Positions 9,137 to 17,972 of a stretch of 64,000 nt of DNA are shown here, piece after piece; positions within the stretch are counted from its first letter, which is position 1, and each line of letters opens with the position of its first letter. Source of the DNA: Polaromonas sp. (lineage in GTDB: Bacteria > Pseudomonadota > Gammaproteobacteria > Burkholderiales > Burkholderiaceae_C); NCBI RefSeq assembly GCF_029945685.1, contig NZ_JAQSDA010000027.1, positions 186,001 through 250,000 on the forward strand, given 5' to 3'. Under the pieces are notes generated by a model. The model had not been told where the DNA came from. It searched no databases and saw only the letters and a program-made list of their open reading frames with translations. The position numbers were made by a program, and so were the translations under genes.

Positions 9137-9206
9137 AAAATAAATTTTCGCGCTTTTCGCTTCAGATCCGACCCGCTACTTCTGCCCGATGGTGTGACCG
9201 GGGTCG

Positions 9207-9914
9207 TCAGGCGCTCAGGAAACGGTAGAAGTTGCGCAGCATGCCGGCTGTGGCGCCCCAGATATAGCGTTCCTTGCTGTCGCTGCTGTCCACAGGGCCG
9301 GTGTAGGGCATGGACAGCCACTGGCGCAGCACCCCCTCGAATTCAAACTCGTGGCGCTGGTGGTTGGACGGGTCCATCAGGTAACGCAGGGGGACTTCAA
9401 AAATGTCGGCCACCTCGGACGGACTGGGCTGCAGCGCAAAACCGGGCCGCACCAGCGCGACGACCGGCGTGATGATGAAGGCCGTGCCGGTAACGTAGGT
9501 GGGCAGGATGCCCAGCACCTCCACATGCTCGCGCGTCAGGCCGATTTCTTCATGCGCCTCGCGCAGGGCCGTGTCCACCGCATCGTGGTCGCCCTCGTCG
9601 GTCTTGCCGCCGGGCAGCGCAATCTGGCCGGAATGGGTGGACATGTTGCCCGCCCGCTCCGTCAGCAAGAGCGTCAGCTCATCACGCATGACCAGCGGCA
9701 GCAGCACGGCCGCCAGTGCCGGCTCGCGGTTGGAAAATCGCTTCTCGACGCTGTGCTCCGGCGTCCAGACCGGTGGGTGCCGGAAGCGCTGGCGCAGGGC
9801 CTGCGGCGTGAGTTCCTGCGCCGGCACGCCGGACAGATGCGTGTCCACCCCGATCACCGGGATGCTGCGGGGATCGAAGGTGGGCAAAGGCGGGATGAAG
9901 CGGGGCGTCGTCAT
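9207..9914 (-). CDS. Nudix hydrolase, CoA pyrophosphatase (NudL-like)
   Basis: 235 residues. The Nudix box G-x5-E-x7-REAHEEIG is present near residues 98-120 after ALPGGKTDEGD. The family upstream extension and the LP-x-Y-V segment (ILPTYVTGTAF) are those of CoA-pyrophosphatase-type enzymes, which split CoA and its derivatives into phosphopantetheine and 3',5'-ADP. Its stop is 70 bp from copy A1. The L19 terminator lies just upstream of its start on the same strand. Confidence 0.88.
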   Translation of the reverse strand: MTTPRFIPPLPTFDPRSIPVIGVDTHLSGVPAQELTPQALRQRFRHPPVWTPEHSVEKRFSNREPALAAVLLPLVMRDELTLLLTERAGNMSTHSGQIALPGGKTDEGDHDAVDTALREAHEEIGLTREHVEVLGILPTYVTGTAFIITPVVALVRPGFALQPSPSEVADIFEVPLRYLMDPSNHQRHEFEFEGVLRQWLSMPYTGPVDSSDSKERYIWGATAGMLRNFYRFLSA

Positions 9915-9945
9915 GAGAACCCAAGATTAACAGGGCATAAAAAAA

Positions 9946-9963
9946 GCCGCTCCGTAGAGCGGC
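9946..9963. terminator. Rho-independent terminator after rplS
   Basis: Stem GCCGCTC / GAGCGGC with loop CGTA, flanked by A6 on one side and T7 on the other. It lies 20 bp beyond the rplS stop and is symmetric enough to act in both directions. Confidence 0.92.
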
Positions 9964-9984
9964 TTTTTTTCGGGCCGGCTGTTT

Positions 9985-10350
9985 TTAGGCAGCTTTGGCG
10001 CCCAGCTTTTCCTTGATACGCGCCGACTTGCCACTGCGGCTGCGCAGGTAGTACAGCTTGGCACGACGCACGTCACCACGGCGCTTGACTTCGATCTTGG
10101 CGATCAGCGGGCTGTAGACCTGGAAGGTCCGCTCGACGCCTTCGCCGTTGGAGATCTTGCGCACGATGAAGCTGGAGTTCAGGCCGCGGTTGCGCTTGGC
10201 AATCACGACGCCTTCAAAAGCCTGCATACGTTTGCGGGTGCCTTCAACCACGTTGACGCTGACAATCACGGTGTCGCCGGGGGCATACACGGGGATGGTC
10301 TTGTTCAGGCGGGCAATTTCTTCCTGCTCTAGGGTCTGGATCAGATTCAT
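9985..10350 (-). CDS. rplS: 50S ribosomal protein L19
   Basis: 121-residue ribosomal protein at the 30S-50S interface. It begins [20 protein letters not shown] and shows the family core [38 protein letters not shown] and [19 protein letters not shown]. It is the last gene of the rpsP-rimM-trmD-rplS operon, 131 bp after trmD, and is followed by a strong terminator. Confidence 0.98.
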   Translation of the reverse strand: MNLIQTLEQEEIARLNKTIPVYAPGDTVIVSVNVVEGTRKRMQAFEGVVIAKRNRGLNSSFIVRKISNGEGVERTFQVYSPLIAKIEVKRRGDVRRAKLYYLRSRSGKSARIKEKLGAKAA

Positions 10351-10481
10351 GATTTATTCCATCTAACTTTTTCGTTCATACACGCGCTACGCTAAAGACC
10401 GCAAATCCATGGACCCATCAGGGATGGTCAAGATGGTTGCAGTGGCCGCCAGAGGACCGAAAAGCCTTTGATTATAGCCAT

Positions 10482-11261
10482 TTATGGCTGGGAGGCCTTT
10501 TTGGCCGGCAGATCGCGCAGGAATAGCTCATCGGCGGCCGTCAGCCTGCCGGCTTCGCGGGCGGCATCCAGCAGTTCGGGCCGGTGCTGCCGGGTCAACG
10601 CCAGCCGCTGCTCACGGCGCCAGCGCTCGATATGGCCGTGGTTGCCTGACAACAGCATCTCGGGGACCGTCTGGCCGCGCCAGGTCTCGGGCCGGGTGTA
10701 ATGCGGACAGTCGAGCAGACCGTCGAGCGCCGGATTGAAACTGTCGAACTGGTGGCTGCCCTCGTCGTTGAGCACACCCGGCTGCAGGCGCGCCACCGCG
10801 TCCAGCAAGGCCATCGCGGCGATTTCACCACCGGACAGCACAAAGTCGCCCAGGCTGATCTGCTGGTCCACATAGGTGTCGATAAAACGCTGGTCCAGGC
10901 CCTCGTAACGGCCGCAAACCAGCACCGCGCCGGTACCGGCCGACCAGGCCTGCACGCCCGTGTGGTCCAGCGGCCGGCCAATCGGCGAAAACAGGACCAC
11001 CGGCGCCAACTGGCCAGCAGACTCGGCGCGCTCCCCGCGAATGTTTTCAAGACAACGCGCCAGCGGCTCGGCCAGCATCACCATACCCGGGCCGCCGCCA
11101 AAGGAGCGGTCGTCCACCCGGCGGTAGTTGCCTTCGGCAAAATCGCGCGGATTCCACAATTTCACCTCGACCAGACCGGATTCGTAGGCGCGGCGCGTCA
11201 CGCCGCTGGTCAGAAACGGCGCAAAAAGCTCGGGGAACAGGGTGATGACGTCAAACCGCAT
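10482..11261 (-). CDS. trmD: tRNA (guanine-N1)-methyltransferase TrmD
   Basis: Methylates G37 of tRNAs with SAM, preventing +1 frameshifting. It is a SPOUT trefoil-knot enzyme of 259 residues from the ATG at 11261 (MRFDVITLFPELF); a longer in-frame start at 11303 adds 14 unconserved residues. Visible landmarks are RSFGGGPGMVM, VCGRYEGLDQRF and the knot loop ISLGDFVLSGGE. The C-terminus ends LPAKKASQP. Upstream, a family A repeat (copy 2) fills the gap to rimM, an unusual interruption in a highly conserved operon. Confidence 0.97.
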   Translation of the reverse strand: MRFDVITLFPELFAPFLTSGVTRRAYESGLVEVKLWNPRDFAEGNYRRVDDRSFGGGPGMVMLAEPLARCLENIRGERAESAGQLAPVVLFSPIGRPLDHTGVQAWSAGTGAVLVCGRYEGLDQRFIDTYVDQQISLGDFVLSGGEIAAMALLDAVARLQPGVLNDEGSHQFDSFNPALDGLLDCPHYTRPETWRGQTVPEMLLSGNHGHIERWRREQRLALTRQHRPELLDAAREAGRLTAADELFLRDLPAKKASQP

Positions 11262-11335
11262 GGCTATCCATTTTGCATGGCCCAATGTACGAGCCCAGAC
11301 CAACAGAATTCGCGCGCATCCGGGCCCTCCCCTTT

Positions 11336-11430
11336 CAAGCAGGGGCCGCGGGTCCGGCTCCGCCGGCCCGCAGGCGCAGCGGCCCCCCCGGGGGGCAGGG
11401 AGCTACACGCAGTGAGCGACCGTGGGGGCT
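11336..11430 (-). repeat. Dispersed palindromic repeat family A, copy 2 (between rimM and trmD)
   Basis: Inverted orientation relative to copy 1. It reads CAAGCAGGGGCCGCGG, then the TCCGGC/GCCGGC hairpin, GCAGGCGCAGCGGC, CCCCCCGGGGGG and GTGGGGGC. It is transcribed within the rpsP operon. Confidence 0.88.
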
Positions 11431-12006
11431 TTAATAATCAGGTTGCCAGTCCACCGTGATGGTCTTGCCCGGCAGATCGACGGCGTCCACATAAGCGGCC
11501 ACAAAGGGAATCATGCGTTCGAGGGTCTGTTCACCTTCGGTGTATTCGACACACAGCACCGAATGCGGGCCGGTGGTCATCAAATCTCGCACCTGACCGA
11601 GGGCCACACCTTCGCGGTTGACGACGTTCAGGCCCAGCAGGTCGACCCAGTAATACTCGTCCTTGCCGGCCTTGGGGAAGCTGCTGCGCGGTACAAAAAT
11701 GCGCGCGCCGCGCAGAGCCTCGGCCGGCGTGCGGTCGTCGATGCCCTCGAACTTGGCGACCACGGAACCGGAATGGGTTTTGGATTCGCTGACCGTCAGC
11801 ACCACGGTGCCGGAGAAAGCGTCAAAACCGGGCCGGTGCTTGGTATCCGGCGGCTGCAGAAACCAGCGGCCGGATGAAAAAAGCGCCTCGGAAGAGGCGC
11901 TGTGAGCCAGGATTTTCACCCAGCCCTTGACGCCCCAGGCGTCAAGAATGCGCCCGACTTCAACCGCATCGTCTGGCAGGCCAGACGGCTCAAGGCCGGG
12001 CAGCAT
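11431..12006 (-). CDS. rimM: 16S rRNA processing protein RimM
   Basis: 30S maturation factor that binds S19. It has 191 residues in two beta-barrel domains. The N-terminal one starts VEVGRILDAWGVKGWVKI. The PRC-barrel half contains DEYYWVDLLGLNVVNREG and ends PGKTITVDWQPDY. The start MLPGLEPSG follows rpsP by 15 bp. It is the second gene of the ribosomal operon. Confidence 0.97.
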   Translation of the reverse strand: MLPGLEPSGLPDDAVEVGRILDAWGVKGWVKILAHSASSEALFSSGRWFLQPPDTKHRPGFDAFSGTVVLTVSESKTHSGSVVAKFEGIDDRTPAEALRGARIFVPRSSFPKAGKDEYYWVDLLGLNVVNREGVALGQVRDLMTTGPHSVLCVEYTEGEQTLERMIPFVAAYVDAVDLPGKTITVDWQPDY

Positions 12007-12021
12007 TCAGGAACCCGACAA

Positions 12022-12282
12022 TCAGGCAGCCTTGGGAGCTGCAGCAGCACCCTGCTTGACCAGACGCAGCACGGTGGGTGACGCTTGTGCGCCCACGCCG
12101 AGCCAGTGGGTCAGACGGTCCTGCTCGATACGCAGGCCTTCTTCGCCACCTTTGGCAATCGGGTTGTAAAAACCGATGCGTTCGATGAAGCGGCCATCGC
12201 GGCGAACGCGTTTGTCAGCCACAACAATATTGAAAAATGGACGGTGCTTAGAACCGCCGCGCGAGAGTCGGATGACGACCAT
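12022..12282 (-). CDS. rpsP: 30S ribosomal protein S16
   Basis: 86 residues beginning [20 protein letters not shown], then [15 protein letters not shown] and a C-terminal Ala/Lys tail ([11 protein letters not shown]), all standard for S16. It is the first gene of the rpsP-rimM-trmD-rplS operon. The ATG is preceded by GAAGGATAAATC, a good ribosome site. The roughly 100-nt leader contains GGTGA(T7)CACC-type dyad sequence at about 12301-12320. Confidence 0.98.
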   Translation of the reverse strand: MVVIRLSRGGSKHRPFFNIVVADKRVRRDGRFIERIGFYNPIAKGGEEGLRIEQDRLTHWLGVGAQASPTVLRLVKQGAAAAPKAA

Positions 12283-12390
12283 GATTTATCCTTCGGGTGG
12301 TGAGGTGAAAAAAAATCACCCCAAAATGTTCCTGCAGCGCTTGAGACACACGACATGGCACCCGGCCAGCGAAATGCTGCAAAGCCGTAG

Positions 12391-12418
12391 ATTATAACCC
12401 GCGGCCTGCCGTTGTCCC
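12391..12418 (-). promoter_or_regulatory. Sigma-70 promoter of the rpsP operon
   Basis: On the minus strand there is a perfect -10 TATAAT (12391-12396), a 16-bp spacer, and GGGACA (12413-12418) as a weak -35. Transcription would start near 12384, giving a leader of about 100 nt before rpsP. Confidence 0.7.
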
Positions 12419-12465
12419 GCCCGCTGCGGTTCCCCAACGTCCTTCCAACTCATTTTTGGCACGCC

Positions 12466-13023
12466 ATGACCCTCCTGAGAGCCAGCCTTGACACCGATTT
12501 GCCGGCCATCACCGCCATTTACGCCCACCATGTGCTCCATGGCACCGGCACCTTTGAAACCGAACCGCCCAGTGTGACGGACATGGCCACGCGCCGTGCC
12601 GACGTGTTGTCCAAGGGCCTGCCCTACCTGGTCGCCGATGATGGCGGCGAGGTGGTCGGTTTTGCCTACGGAAACTGGTTCAAGCCCCGGCCGGCCTACC
12701 GGTATTCGGTGGAGGATTCGATTTACCTGGCACCCGGCCAGCAGGGCAAAGGCTTGGGCCGCGCCCTGTTGACCGAACTGCTGGCGCGCTGCGAGGCCGC
12801 CGGCATCCGCAAGGTCATGGCCATCATCGGCGACTCGGCCAACGCGGGGTCGGTCGGCGTGCACCGCGCGCTCGGCTTCACGCTGGTGGGCGTCGTCGAG
12901 TCCTGCGGCTGGAAGATGGGCGCCTGGCGTGATATCGTGATCATGCAGAAAACACTGGGCGCCGGCGACACCGCGCCGCCCCTGGATGCCGCGCACCCTT
13001 CTTCCCCACCCTCTCCCCCCTGA
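12466..13023 (+). CDS. GNAT-family N-acetyltransferase (phosphinothricin acetyltransferase-like)
   Basis: 185 residues from ATG 12466. The fold is that of the Pat/YncA branch: LRASLDTDLPAITAIYAHHV at the N-terminus, a beta strand SIYLAPGQQGKGLGRALL carrying the acetyl-CoA pyrophosphate loop (Q/R-x2-G-x-G/A), then SVGVHRALGFTLVGVV. Such enzymes acetylate phosphinothricin, methionine sulfoximine or related amino compounds; the native substrate is unknown. Its start region overlaps the promoter zone of the divergent rpsP operon. The TM2-like gene follows 8 bp downstream, probably cotranscribed. Confidence 0.88.
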   Translation: MTLLRASLDTDLPAITAIYAHHVLHGTGTFETEPPSVTDMATRRADVLSKGLPYLVADDGGEVVGFAYGNWFKPRPAYRYSVEDSIYLAPGQQGKGLGRALLTELLARCEAAGIRKVMAIIGDSANAGSVGVHRALGFTLVGVVESCGWKMGAWRDIVIMQKTLGAGDTAPPLDAAHPSSPPSPP

Positions 13024-13031
13024 TCGCATCC

Positions 13032-13484
13032 ATGAAAAACAAGAACAAGACACTGGCCGCCTGGCTGGCTTTTGCCTTCGGCCAGTTGGGCATCCATCGC
13101 CTCTACCTGTACGGGTGGCGCGATCTGCTGGCCTGGCTGCACCCTGCGACTGCGGCCCTGGGCTGGTGGGGTGTTCAGCGGGTACGGCTTTACGGCCAGG
13201 ATGACCAGCTAGCGTGGGTGCTGGTGCCGCTGCTGGGTTTCACGCTGGCGGCCACGGCTCTGACGGCGATTTATTACGGCCTGATGACGCCCGAAAAATG
13301 GAATACCAAACACAACCCCGAGCTTGCACCTGACAGTGCTGCCGGCAGGACCAACTGGTTCACCATGGCCGCGGTGATCTTTGCCCTGCTGGTGGGCACC
13401 ATTGCGCTGATGTCCAGCATCGCCTTCAGCTTCCAGCGCTACTTTGAGTACCAGGTCGAGGAAGCCCGGAAGATTTCCCGCTGA
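13032..13484 (+). CDS. TM2-domain-like small membrane protein
   Basis: 150 residues. The N-terminal KTLAAWLAFAFGQLGIHRLY matches the TM2 pattern (aliphatic helix followed by G-x-HR-x-Y). Hydrophobic helices follow at about 60-80 and 110-130. A polar loop (PEKWNTKHNPELAPD) lies between. TM2 proteins are poorly characterised. It follows the acetyltransferase gene after 8 bp. Confidence 0.7.
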   Translation: MKNKNKTLAAWLAFAFGQLGIHRLYLYGWRDLLAWLHPATAALGWWGVQRVRLYGQDDQLAWVLVPLLGFTLAATALTAIYYGLMTPEKWNTKHNPELAPDSAAGRTNWFTMAAVIFALLVGTIALMSSIAFSFQRYFEYQVEEARKISR

Positions 13485-13502
13485 ACACGCCGCGCGGCGC
13501 CC

Positions 13503-14339
13503 TCACGCTGTGATCCCGCCCGTGATGCCTGATCTGGTCCTGGCGCGGGACAAGGCGCGCGACAGCGCCGAGATGCTGGCATAACCCGAATCCCGGGCCG
13601 CCTTCTTCAGGCCATGGCCGGATTCGACCGCCCGGCCGGCGATCGCCAGACGCAGGTTTTCGAGGTACTTGCCGGCCGGCAGGTTCATGACCCCCCGGAA
13701 TTTGGTGGCAAAGGAGGTCCGGGACATGCCGGCCTCCCGGGCCATGGCGTCCAGCGTCCAGCGGTCTTGCGGGCTCGCATGCAGGGCCACCAGCGTGCGC
13801 GCGATGCGCGGGTCGGCCAGTCCGTTGAAAAGCCCTGACAGGGTCTGCGGCTGCGCCACCAGGTGCCGCAACAGCCCAATGAAAAGAATCTCTCCCGCGC
13901 GGTCCATCAGCGCGGGATGCCCGCAACGGGGCTGTGCCTGCTCCGAGGTGATCAGCTCGATGATGTGGCTCAGGGAAACGTCGGCCTGATCCAGCGCGAT
14001 GACCAGCGGCTCCTCGAATTCCCGCAGCAACAGCGATGCGCCAGGCCCATCAAAAAAAGTCCTCACGCTCACCAGCCCCCGCAGGCTTTCGCCGGCCGCT
14101 GACGAGAGCCCGTGAGCCGTGTCCGCGCGGCACACCAGCAGCGCCGGCGCACGCACCGTCACCCCGCCGGATATGCCGGCCTGGAACAGCACCGATCCCT
14201 GGGTCACCACATGCAGGAACAACACCTCCTGTGCCGACGCGTCAAAGCGGATACCGGTATCGGCTTCACTCCGCGGAATCAGTTGCACCCGGGGAGAGAG
14301 CCCCTGCATCAGGGCGGAAAGGCGATCGAGTCGGATCAT
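13503..14339 (-). CDS. AraC-family transcriptional regulator (cupin_6 sensor)
   Basis: 278 residues from the ATG at 14339 (MIRLDRLSALMQG); an upstream in-frame start at 14402 adds 21 weak residues. The N-terminal half is a cupin-like sensor of the AraC_binding_2/cupin_6 type (VLFLHVVTQGSVLFQAG). The C-terminal double HTH contains WTLDAMAREAGMSRTSFATK and LRLAIAGRAVESGHGLKKAA. It is divergent from an AEC transporter and a GST, which it probably regulates from the shared 138-bp interval. Confidence 0.9.
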   Translation of the reverse strand: MIRLDRLSALMQGLSPRVQLIPRSEADTGIRFDASAQEVLFLHVVTQGSVLFQAGISGGVTVRAPALLVCRADTAHGLSSAAGESLRGLVSVRTFFDGPGASLLLREFEEPLVIALDQADVSLSHIIELITSEQAQPRCGHPALMDRAGEILFIGLLRHLVAQPQTLSGLFNGLADPRIARTLVALHASPQDRWTLDAMAREAGMSRTSFATKFRGVMNLPAGKYLENLRLAIAGRAVESGHGLKKAARDSGYASISALSRALSRARTRSGITGGITA

Positions 14340-14477
14340 GACGGTTTCACATTGAACGATAAGCGAACAAAAATGGACTAATTGTTGCCCAAAGAACATC
14401 ACAATTCAAGCTCAACTTGCTTTGCGGCGGGGGCGGACCGCTGCCGGCTCTCGTCTCGTGACCCAGGAAATCACTTC

Positions 14478-15353
14478 ATGCTTGCAAAAATCGCCGAGAT
14501 CACCCTGCCCATCTTCATCATTGCGCTGGCCGGCTTCTTTTACGCGCGGGCGACGAAACCCGACCTCTCAGGCGCCAACCGGATCATTGTGGATCTTGCT
14601 TTGCCGGCGCTGATTTTCACCTCGCTGTCCGTGCAGGAATTCAGCCTTCATTCCGCTGGCTACTTCGTGCTGGGCGCCGTGCTGCTGGTGCTGCTCAGCG
14701 GGCTGGCCATCCTGCCCCTGGTGAAGTTTTCCGGAACCGGCTGGCGGGCCCTGCTGCCATGCGCCATGTTCGGCAACGTGGGGCCGGTCGGCATCCCCAT
14801 GACGGTGCTCGCCTATGGCCAGGCCGGACTCGGCCCTGCCGTATTGCTGCTGGTGCTGTCCAACATCCTGCATTTCACGGTCGGCGCCTGGGTCATGAGC
14901 GGACGCATGGAGGCCAGGTCTGTTTATGCCAACCCGCTGATCTGGGCCACCGCACTGGGCCTGCTGGCCTCCACCCTGCACCTGAAGCTGCCGCACTGGC
15001 TAGCGGTTCCGCTGACCATGACTGGCAGTGTGCTGGTGCCCATGATGCTTCTCTCGCTGGGGGCACGACTCGGGGAAAGCCGGGTCACCCAGGCGCGCAT
15101 TGGCGTGTATGGTGCCGCGATCACCGTGCCTGTGCGGCTGGCCGTGGCGTGGGGGCTTACCCGTTTCCTGCCGGTGGACGAGGTGCAGCGCGGGGCCTTG
15201 ATCCTGTTTGCCGCGCTGCCGCCCGCTGTCTTCAATTACATGCTGGCCGACCGCTTCGGACGTGAACCCGACAAGGTCGCCTCCATCGTGATAGCCGGTC
15301 ACTTTGCCTGCGTCATTTTCCTGCCGCTCGCAATCTGGCTGGCCTTCCTCTAG
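14478..15353 (+). CDS. AEC-family transporter (auxin efflux carrier / malonate-type permease)
   Basis: 291 residues from ATG 14478, with about ten hydrophobic helices in two repeats. It begins MLAKIAEITLPIFIIALAGF and contains the broken-helix region MFGNVGPVGIPMTVLAYG typical of the family, mirrored by LFAALPPAVFNYMLADR in the second half. AEC carriers move organic anions such as malonate or malate; the substrate is not predictable. It is divergent from the AraC regulator and 38 bp upstream of a GST gene on the same strand, so a small detoxification or uptake unit is likely. Confidence 0.88.
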   Translation: MLAKIAEITLPIFIIALAGFFYARATKPDLSGANRIIVDLALPALIFTSLSVQEFSLHSAGYFVLGAVLLVLLSGLAILPLVKFSGTGWRALLPCAMFGNVGPVGIPMTVLAYGQAGLGPAVLLLVLSNILHFTVGAWVMSGRMEARSVYANPLIWATALGLLASTLHLKLPHWLAVPLTMTGSVLVPMMLLSLGARLGESRVTQARIGVYGAAITVPVRLAVAWGLTRFLPVDEVQRGALILFAALPPAVFNYMLADRFGREPDKVASIVIAGHFACVIFLPLAIWLAFL

Positions 15354-15391
15354 CACCCGGATTTCAACCCGCTTTTTTAAAAGGAAAGTTC

Positions 15392-16084
15392 ATGATCAGC
15401 TTCTACTACCACCCCTCCCCCAACCCCGCCAAGGTCGCCCTTTTTCTCGAAGAAAGCGGCCTGCCGTATACGTTCATCCCTGTCGACACCCGCAAGGGCG
15501 ACCAGCATTCACCCGCCTTCACGGCCATCAACCCCAATGCCAAAACGCCAGCCCTGGTTGATGGCGATGTCACCGTTTTCGACAGCAACGCCATGCTGCT
15601 TTACCTGGCCGAAAAAACCGGGCAGTTCCTGCCCGCCAACACCCTGGCGGCGCGCGGGCAGATGTACTCCTGGCTGATGTTTGTGGCCAGCGGCATCGGT
15701 CCGTACTGCGGGCAGGCGGTTCATTTCAAACATTTCGCGCCCGAGCCCAAGGACTACGCTGTGAACCGATACGACTTTGAAGCCTGGCGGCACTGGCGCA
15801 TCATCAACGCCCGGCTGGCCGGCCAGCCCTGGATGCTGGGCGAGGACTACACCCTGGTCGACATGGCGGTGTGGGGCTGGGCGCGCGTGGCGCCTTTCGT
15901 GCTGGGCGCACAGGCCTGGGAGGAACTGCCGCATGTCAAACGCTTGCTGGACGTGATCAATGCCCGCCCTGCGGCGCAACGCGCCGAAGCGCTGAAGACA
16001 CGGCACGCCTTCAAGGCCGAGCATGACGACGAGTCTCGAAAAATCCTTTTTCCGCAGAATGTCCGGCTGGCGCCACAAGCCTGA
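15392..16084 (+). CDS. Glutathione S-transferase family protein
   Basis: 230 residues. The N-terminal thioredoxin-fold domain starts MISFYYHPSPNPAKVALFLEE and has the cis-Pro/glutathione segment NPNAKTPALVDGD followed by VFDSNAMLLYLAEKTG. The helical C-terminal domain contains WMLGEDYTLVDMAVWGWA (the N-capping box). The Ser-Pro-Asn near residue 9-11 is the likely thiol-activating site, as in beta/YghU-like GSTs. A clear AAAGGAAAG ribosome site precedes the ATG. It is probably cotranscribed with the AEC transporter. Confidence 0.92.
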   Translation: MISFYYHPSPNPAKVALFLEESGLPYTFIPVDTRKGDQHSPAFTAINPNAKTPALVDGDVTVFDSNAMLLYLAEKTGQFLPANTLAARGQMYSWLMFVASGIGPYCGQAVHFKHFAPEPKDYAVNRYDFEAWRHWRIINARLAGQPWMLGEDYTLVDMAVWGWARVAPFVLGAQAWEELPHVKRLLDVINARPAAQRAEALKTRHAFKAEHDDESRKILFPQNVRLAPQA

Positions 16085-16107
16085 CCGGCCCCGGAAGGTT
16101 CGGTGAT

Positions 16108-17118
16108 TCAGAACAAAAACAGGCTGACCCAGTAGGCGATCGCGGCGACAAAGGCCGCCGCCGGAATCGTGAAGATCCAGGCCCAGACGATGTTGCCAGC
16201 CACCCCCCAGCGCACGGCCGATGCGCGCTGGGTGGAACCCACGCCAACAATGGCACCGGTGATGGTGTGGGTGGTGGACACCGGAATACCCAGGCCGGTG
16301 GCCAGAAACAGCGTGATGGCGCCGCCGGTTTCCGCGCAGAAGCCGCCTACCGGCTTGAGCTTGGTGATTTTCTGGCCCATGGTTTTAACGATGCGCCAGC
16401 CACCGAACATGGTGCCCGCGGCAATCGCGACGTAACAGCTGACAATCGCCCACATGGGTGGCGCGCTGTCGCTGGCCGAGGTGTAGCCGGTGGCGATCAG
16501 CAGCATCCAGATGATGCCTATGGTTTTCTGCGCATCATTGCCGCCATGGCCCAGGCTGTAGGCGCCGGCCGAGACCAGTTGCAGGCGCCGGAACCAGCGG
16601 TCCACGCGCGACGGTGTGGCGCGGCGGCAGACCCAGGCGACCAGCACCATCATCAGCGAGCCGAGCAGGAAACCCAGCAGCGGCGAGACAAAAATGAAGG
16701 CCACGGTTTTCAGGATGCCGCCAGCCACCAGCGCCCCGGCGCCCGACTTGGCCATCACCGCACCGACGATGCCGCCAATGAGCGCATGCGAGGAACTGCT
16801 CGGAATGCCGTAGTACCAGGTCACCAGGTTCCAGCTGATGGCGCCTATCAGTGCGCCGAACACCACGTGGGTGTCGACGATGCCCGGCTGCACAATGCCC
16901 TTGCCCACGGTGGCGGCCACGCTGAGGTGAAAGACAAAGATGGCGACAAAATTGAAGGTCGCGGCAAACAGCACCGCCTGACCGGGCTTGAGGACGCCGG
17001 TCGACACCACGGTGGCAATTGAGTTGGCCGCATCATGAAAACCATTCATGAAGTCGAAGGCCACGGCCAGAATGACCAGCATCACCACCACCCACAGGGC
17101 CGTCTGTACGGTCTCCAT
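16108..17118 (-). CDS. Inorganic phosphate transporter, PiT family
   Basis: Low-affinity metal-phosphate/proton symporter of the inner membrane, 336 residues from the ATG at 17118 (METVQTALWVV). Both inverted PD repeats carry the family signature: DFMNGFHDAANSIATVVSTG near the N-terminus and GGNDAQKTIG / STTHTITGAIVGVGSTQR in the second half. It starts 2 bp after the DUF47 gene stops, forming the usual phoU-like/pit operon. Confidence 0.95.
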   Translation of the reverse strand: METVQTALWVVVMLVILAVAFDFMNGFHDAANSIATVVSTGVLKPGQAVLFAATFNFVAIFVFHLSVAATVGKGIVQPGIVDTHVVFGALIGAISWNLVTWYYGIPSSSSHALIGGIVGAVMAKSGAGALVAGGILKTVAFIFVSPLLGFLLGSLMMVLVAWVCRRATPSRVDRWFRRLQLVSAGAYSLGHGGNDAQKTIGIIWMLLIATGYTSASDSAPPMWAIVSCYVAIAAGTMFGGWRIVKTMGQKITKLKPVGGFCAETGGAITLFLATGLGIPVSTTHTITGAIVGVGSTQRASAVRWGVAGNIVWAWIFTIPAAAFVAAIAYWVSLFLF

Positions 17119-17120
17119 GT

Positions 17121-17768
17121 TCAGGAATTTTCGAGGACGATGCCCTCGATCAGGTTGGCCACGTCCTCGCATTTGTCCGTGATGGTTTCCAGCAGCTCGT
17201 AAATTGCCTTGAGCTTGATGACTTCGCGCACATCAGGCTCTTCGCGAAACAGCTTGCTCATGGCCGAGCGCATGACGCGGTCGGCATCGGACTCGAGCCT
17301 GTCGATTTCCTCGCAGGTCTTCAGGGCGGCTTCGGCCGTGGCGGCATCGCTGAGCTTGTCGATCAGGGCGACCGCGTCTTTCAGGCGCTCGCAGCATTTG
17401 ACGCTGAGGTCCGTCAGGCGCACGATCTCATCCGTCATGTGGTGCACGTCGTACAGCGCCATGGTTTCGGCCGAGTCCTGGATCAGGTCGCAGACATCGT
17501 CCATGGTATTGATCAGCGAATGGATCTGCTCGCGGTCGATCGGCGTGATGAAGGTCTTGTGCAGCATGCGGTTGACCTCCTGCGTGATCCGGTCGGCCGC
17601 GCGTTCCGCGTTGTCGACTTCCCGGTTATAGGCCTCGCGCTTTTGCACATCGCTGTAGTTGGCCACCAGGTTGGAGAACGCGCGGGCGGCCTCCACGATG
17701 CGGTCCGCGTGCTGGTTGAACAACTCGAAAAAATTGCCTTCACGCGGCAACAGTTTGCCAAACAGCAT
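17121..17768 (-). CDS. DUF47 / PhoU-like protein of phosphate transport
   Basis: 215 residues, almost wholly helical, with repeated acidic and hydrophobic heptads, as in the TIGR00153/DUF47 family that modulates PiT transporters. Landmarks are LLPREGNFFELFNQHADRI, DDVCDLIQDSAETMALYDV and the C-terminal LLETITDKCEDVANLIEGI. I chose the ATG at 17768 because AGGAG lies six bases upstream; the in-frame TTG two codons earlier sits directly on that site. It is cotranscribed with the PiT gene. Confidence 0.93.
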   Translation of the reverse strand: MLFGKLLPREGNFFELFNQHADRIVEAARAFSNLVANYSDVQKREAYNREVDNAERAADRITQEVNRMLHKTFITPIDREQIHSLINTMDDVCDLIQDSAETMALYDVHHMTDEIVRLTDLSVKCCERLKDAVALIDKLSDAATAEAALKTCEEIDRLESDADRVMRSAMSKLFREEPDVREVIKLKAIYELLETITDKCEDVANLIEGIVLENS

Positions 17769-17842
17769 CTTCAACTCCTGGGGCGTTACATGTCAGGTAT
17801 GTGACAAATTCATGACTTCCGCGAGTTTAACCGGGTGGATGT

Positions 17843-17934
17843 GGCCCCCGCGCTTGTCACTTCGTGTACTGCGCTGCCCCCCGAGGGGCTGCCGCGCCTG
17901 CGGACTGGCAAAGCCAGATCCGCGGCCCCTGCTG
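17843..17934 (+). repeat. Dispersed palindromic repeat family A, copy 3
   Basis: It reads GGCCCCCGCGCTTGTCACTT, then CTGCCCCCCGAGGGGCTG, GCGCCTGCGGACTGGCAAAG and CCGCGGCCCCTGCT. It sits between the DUF47 promoter region and the end of the DMT gene. Confidence 0.86.
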
Positions 17935-17972
17935 GACCAGGAAAGCGCCAGAAGTCGCTCGGAGCGTCTGAA

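Noticed and set aside
10470..10505. A ninth family B copy at the trmD 3' end (GGCTGGGAGGCCTTTTT)
   Set aside because: Only one block matches and the fixed spacing to a GCAGCT block is missing. At most a fragment.
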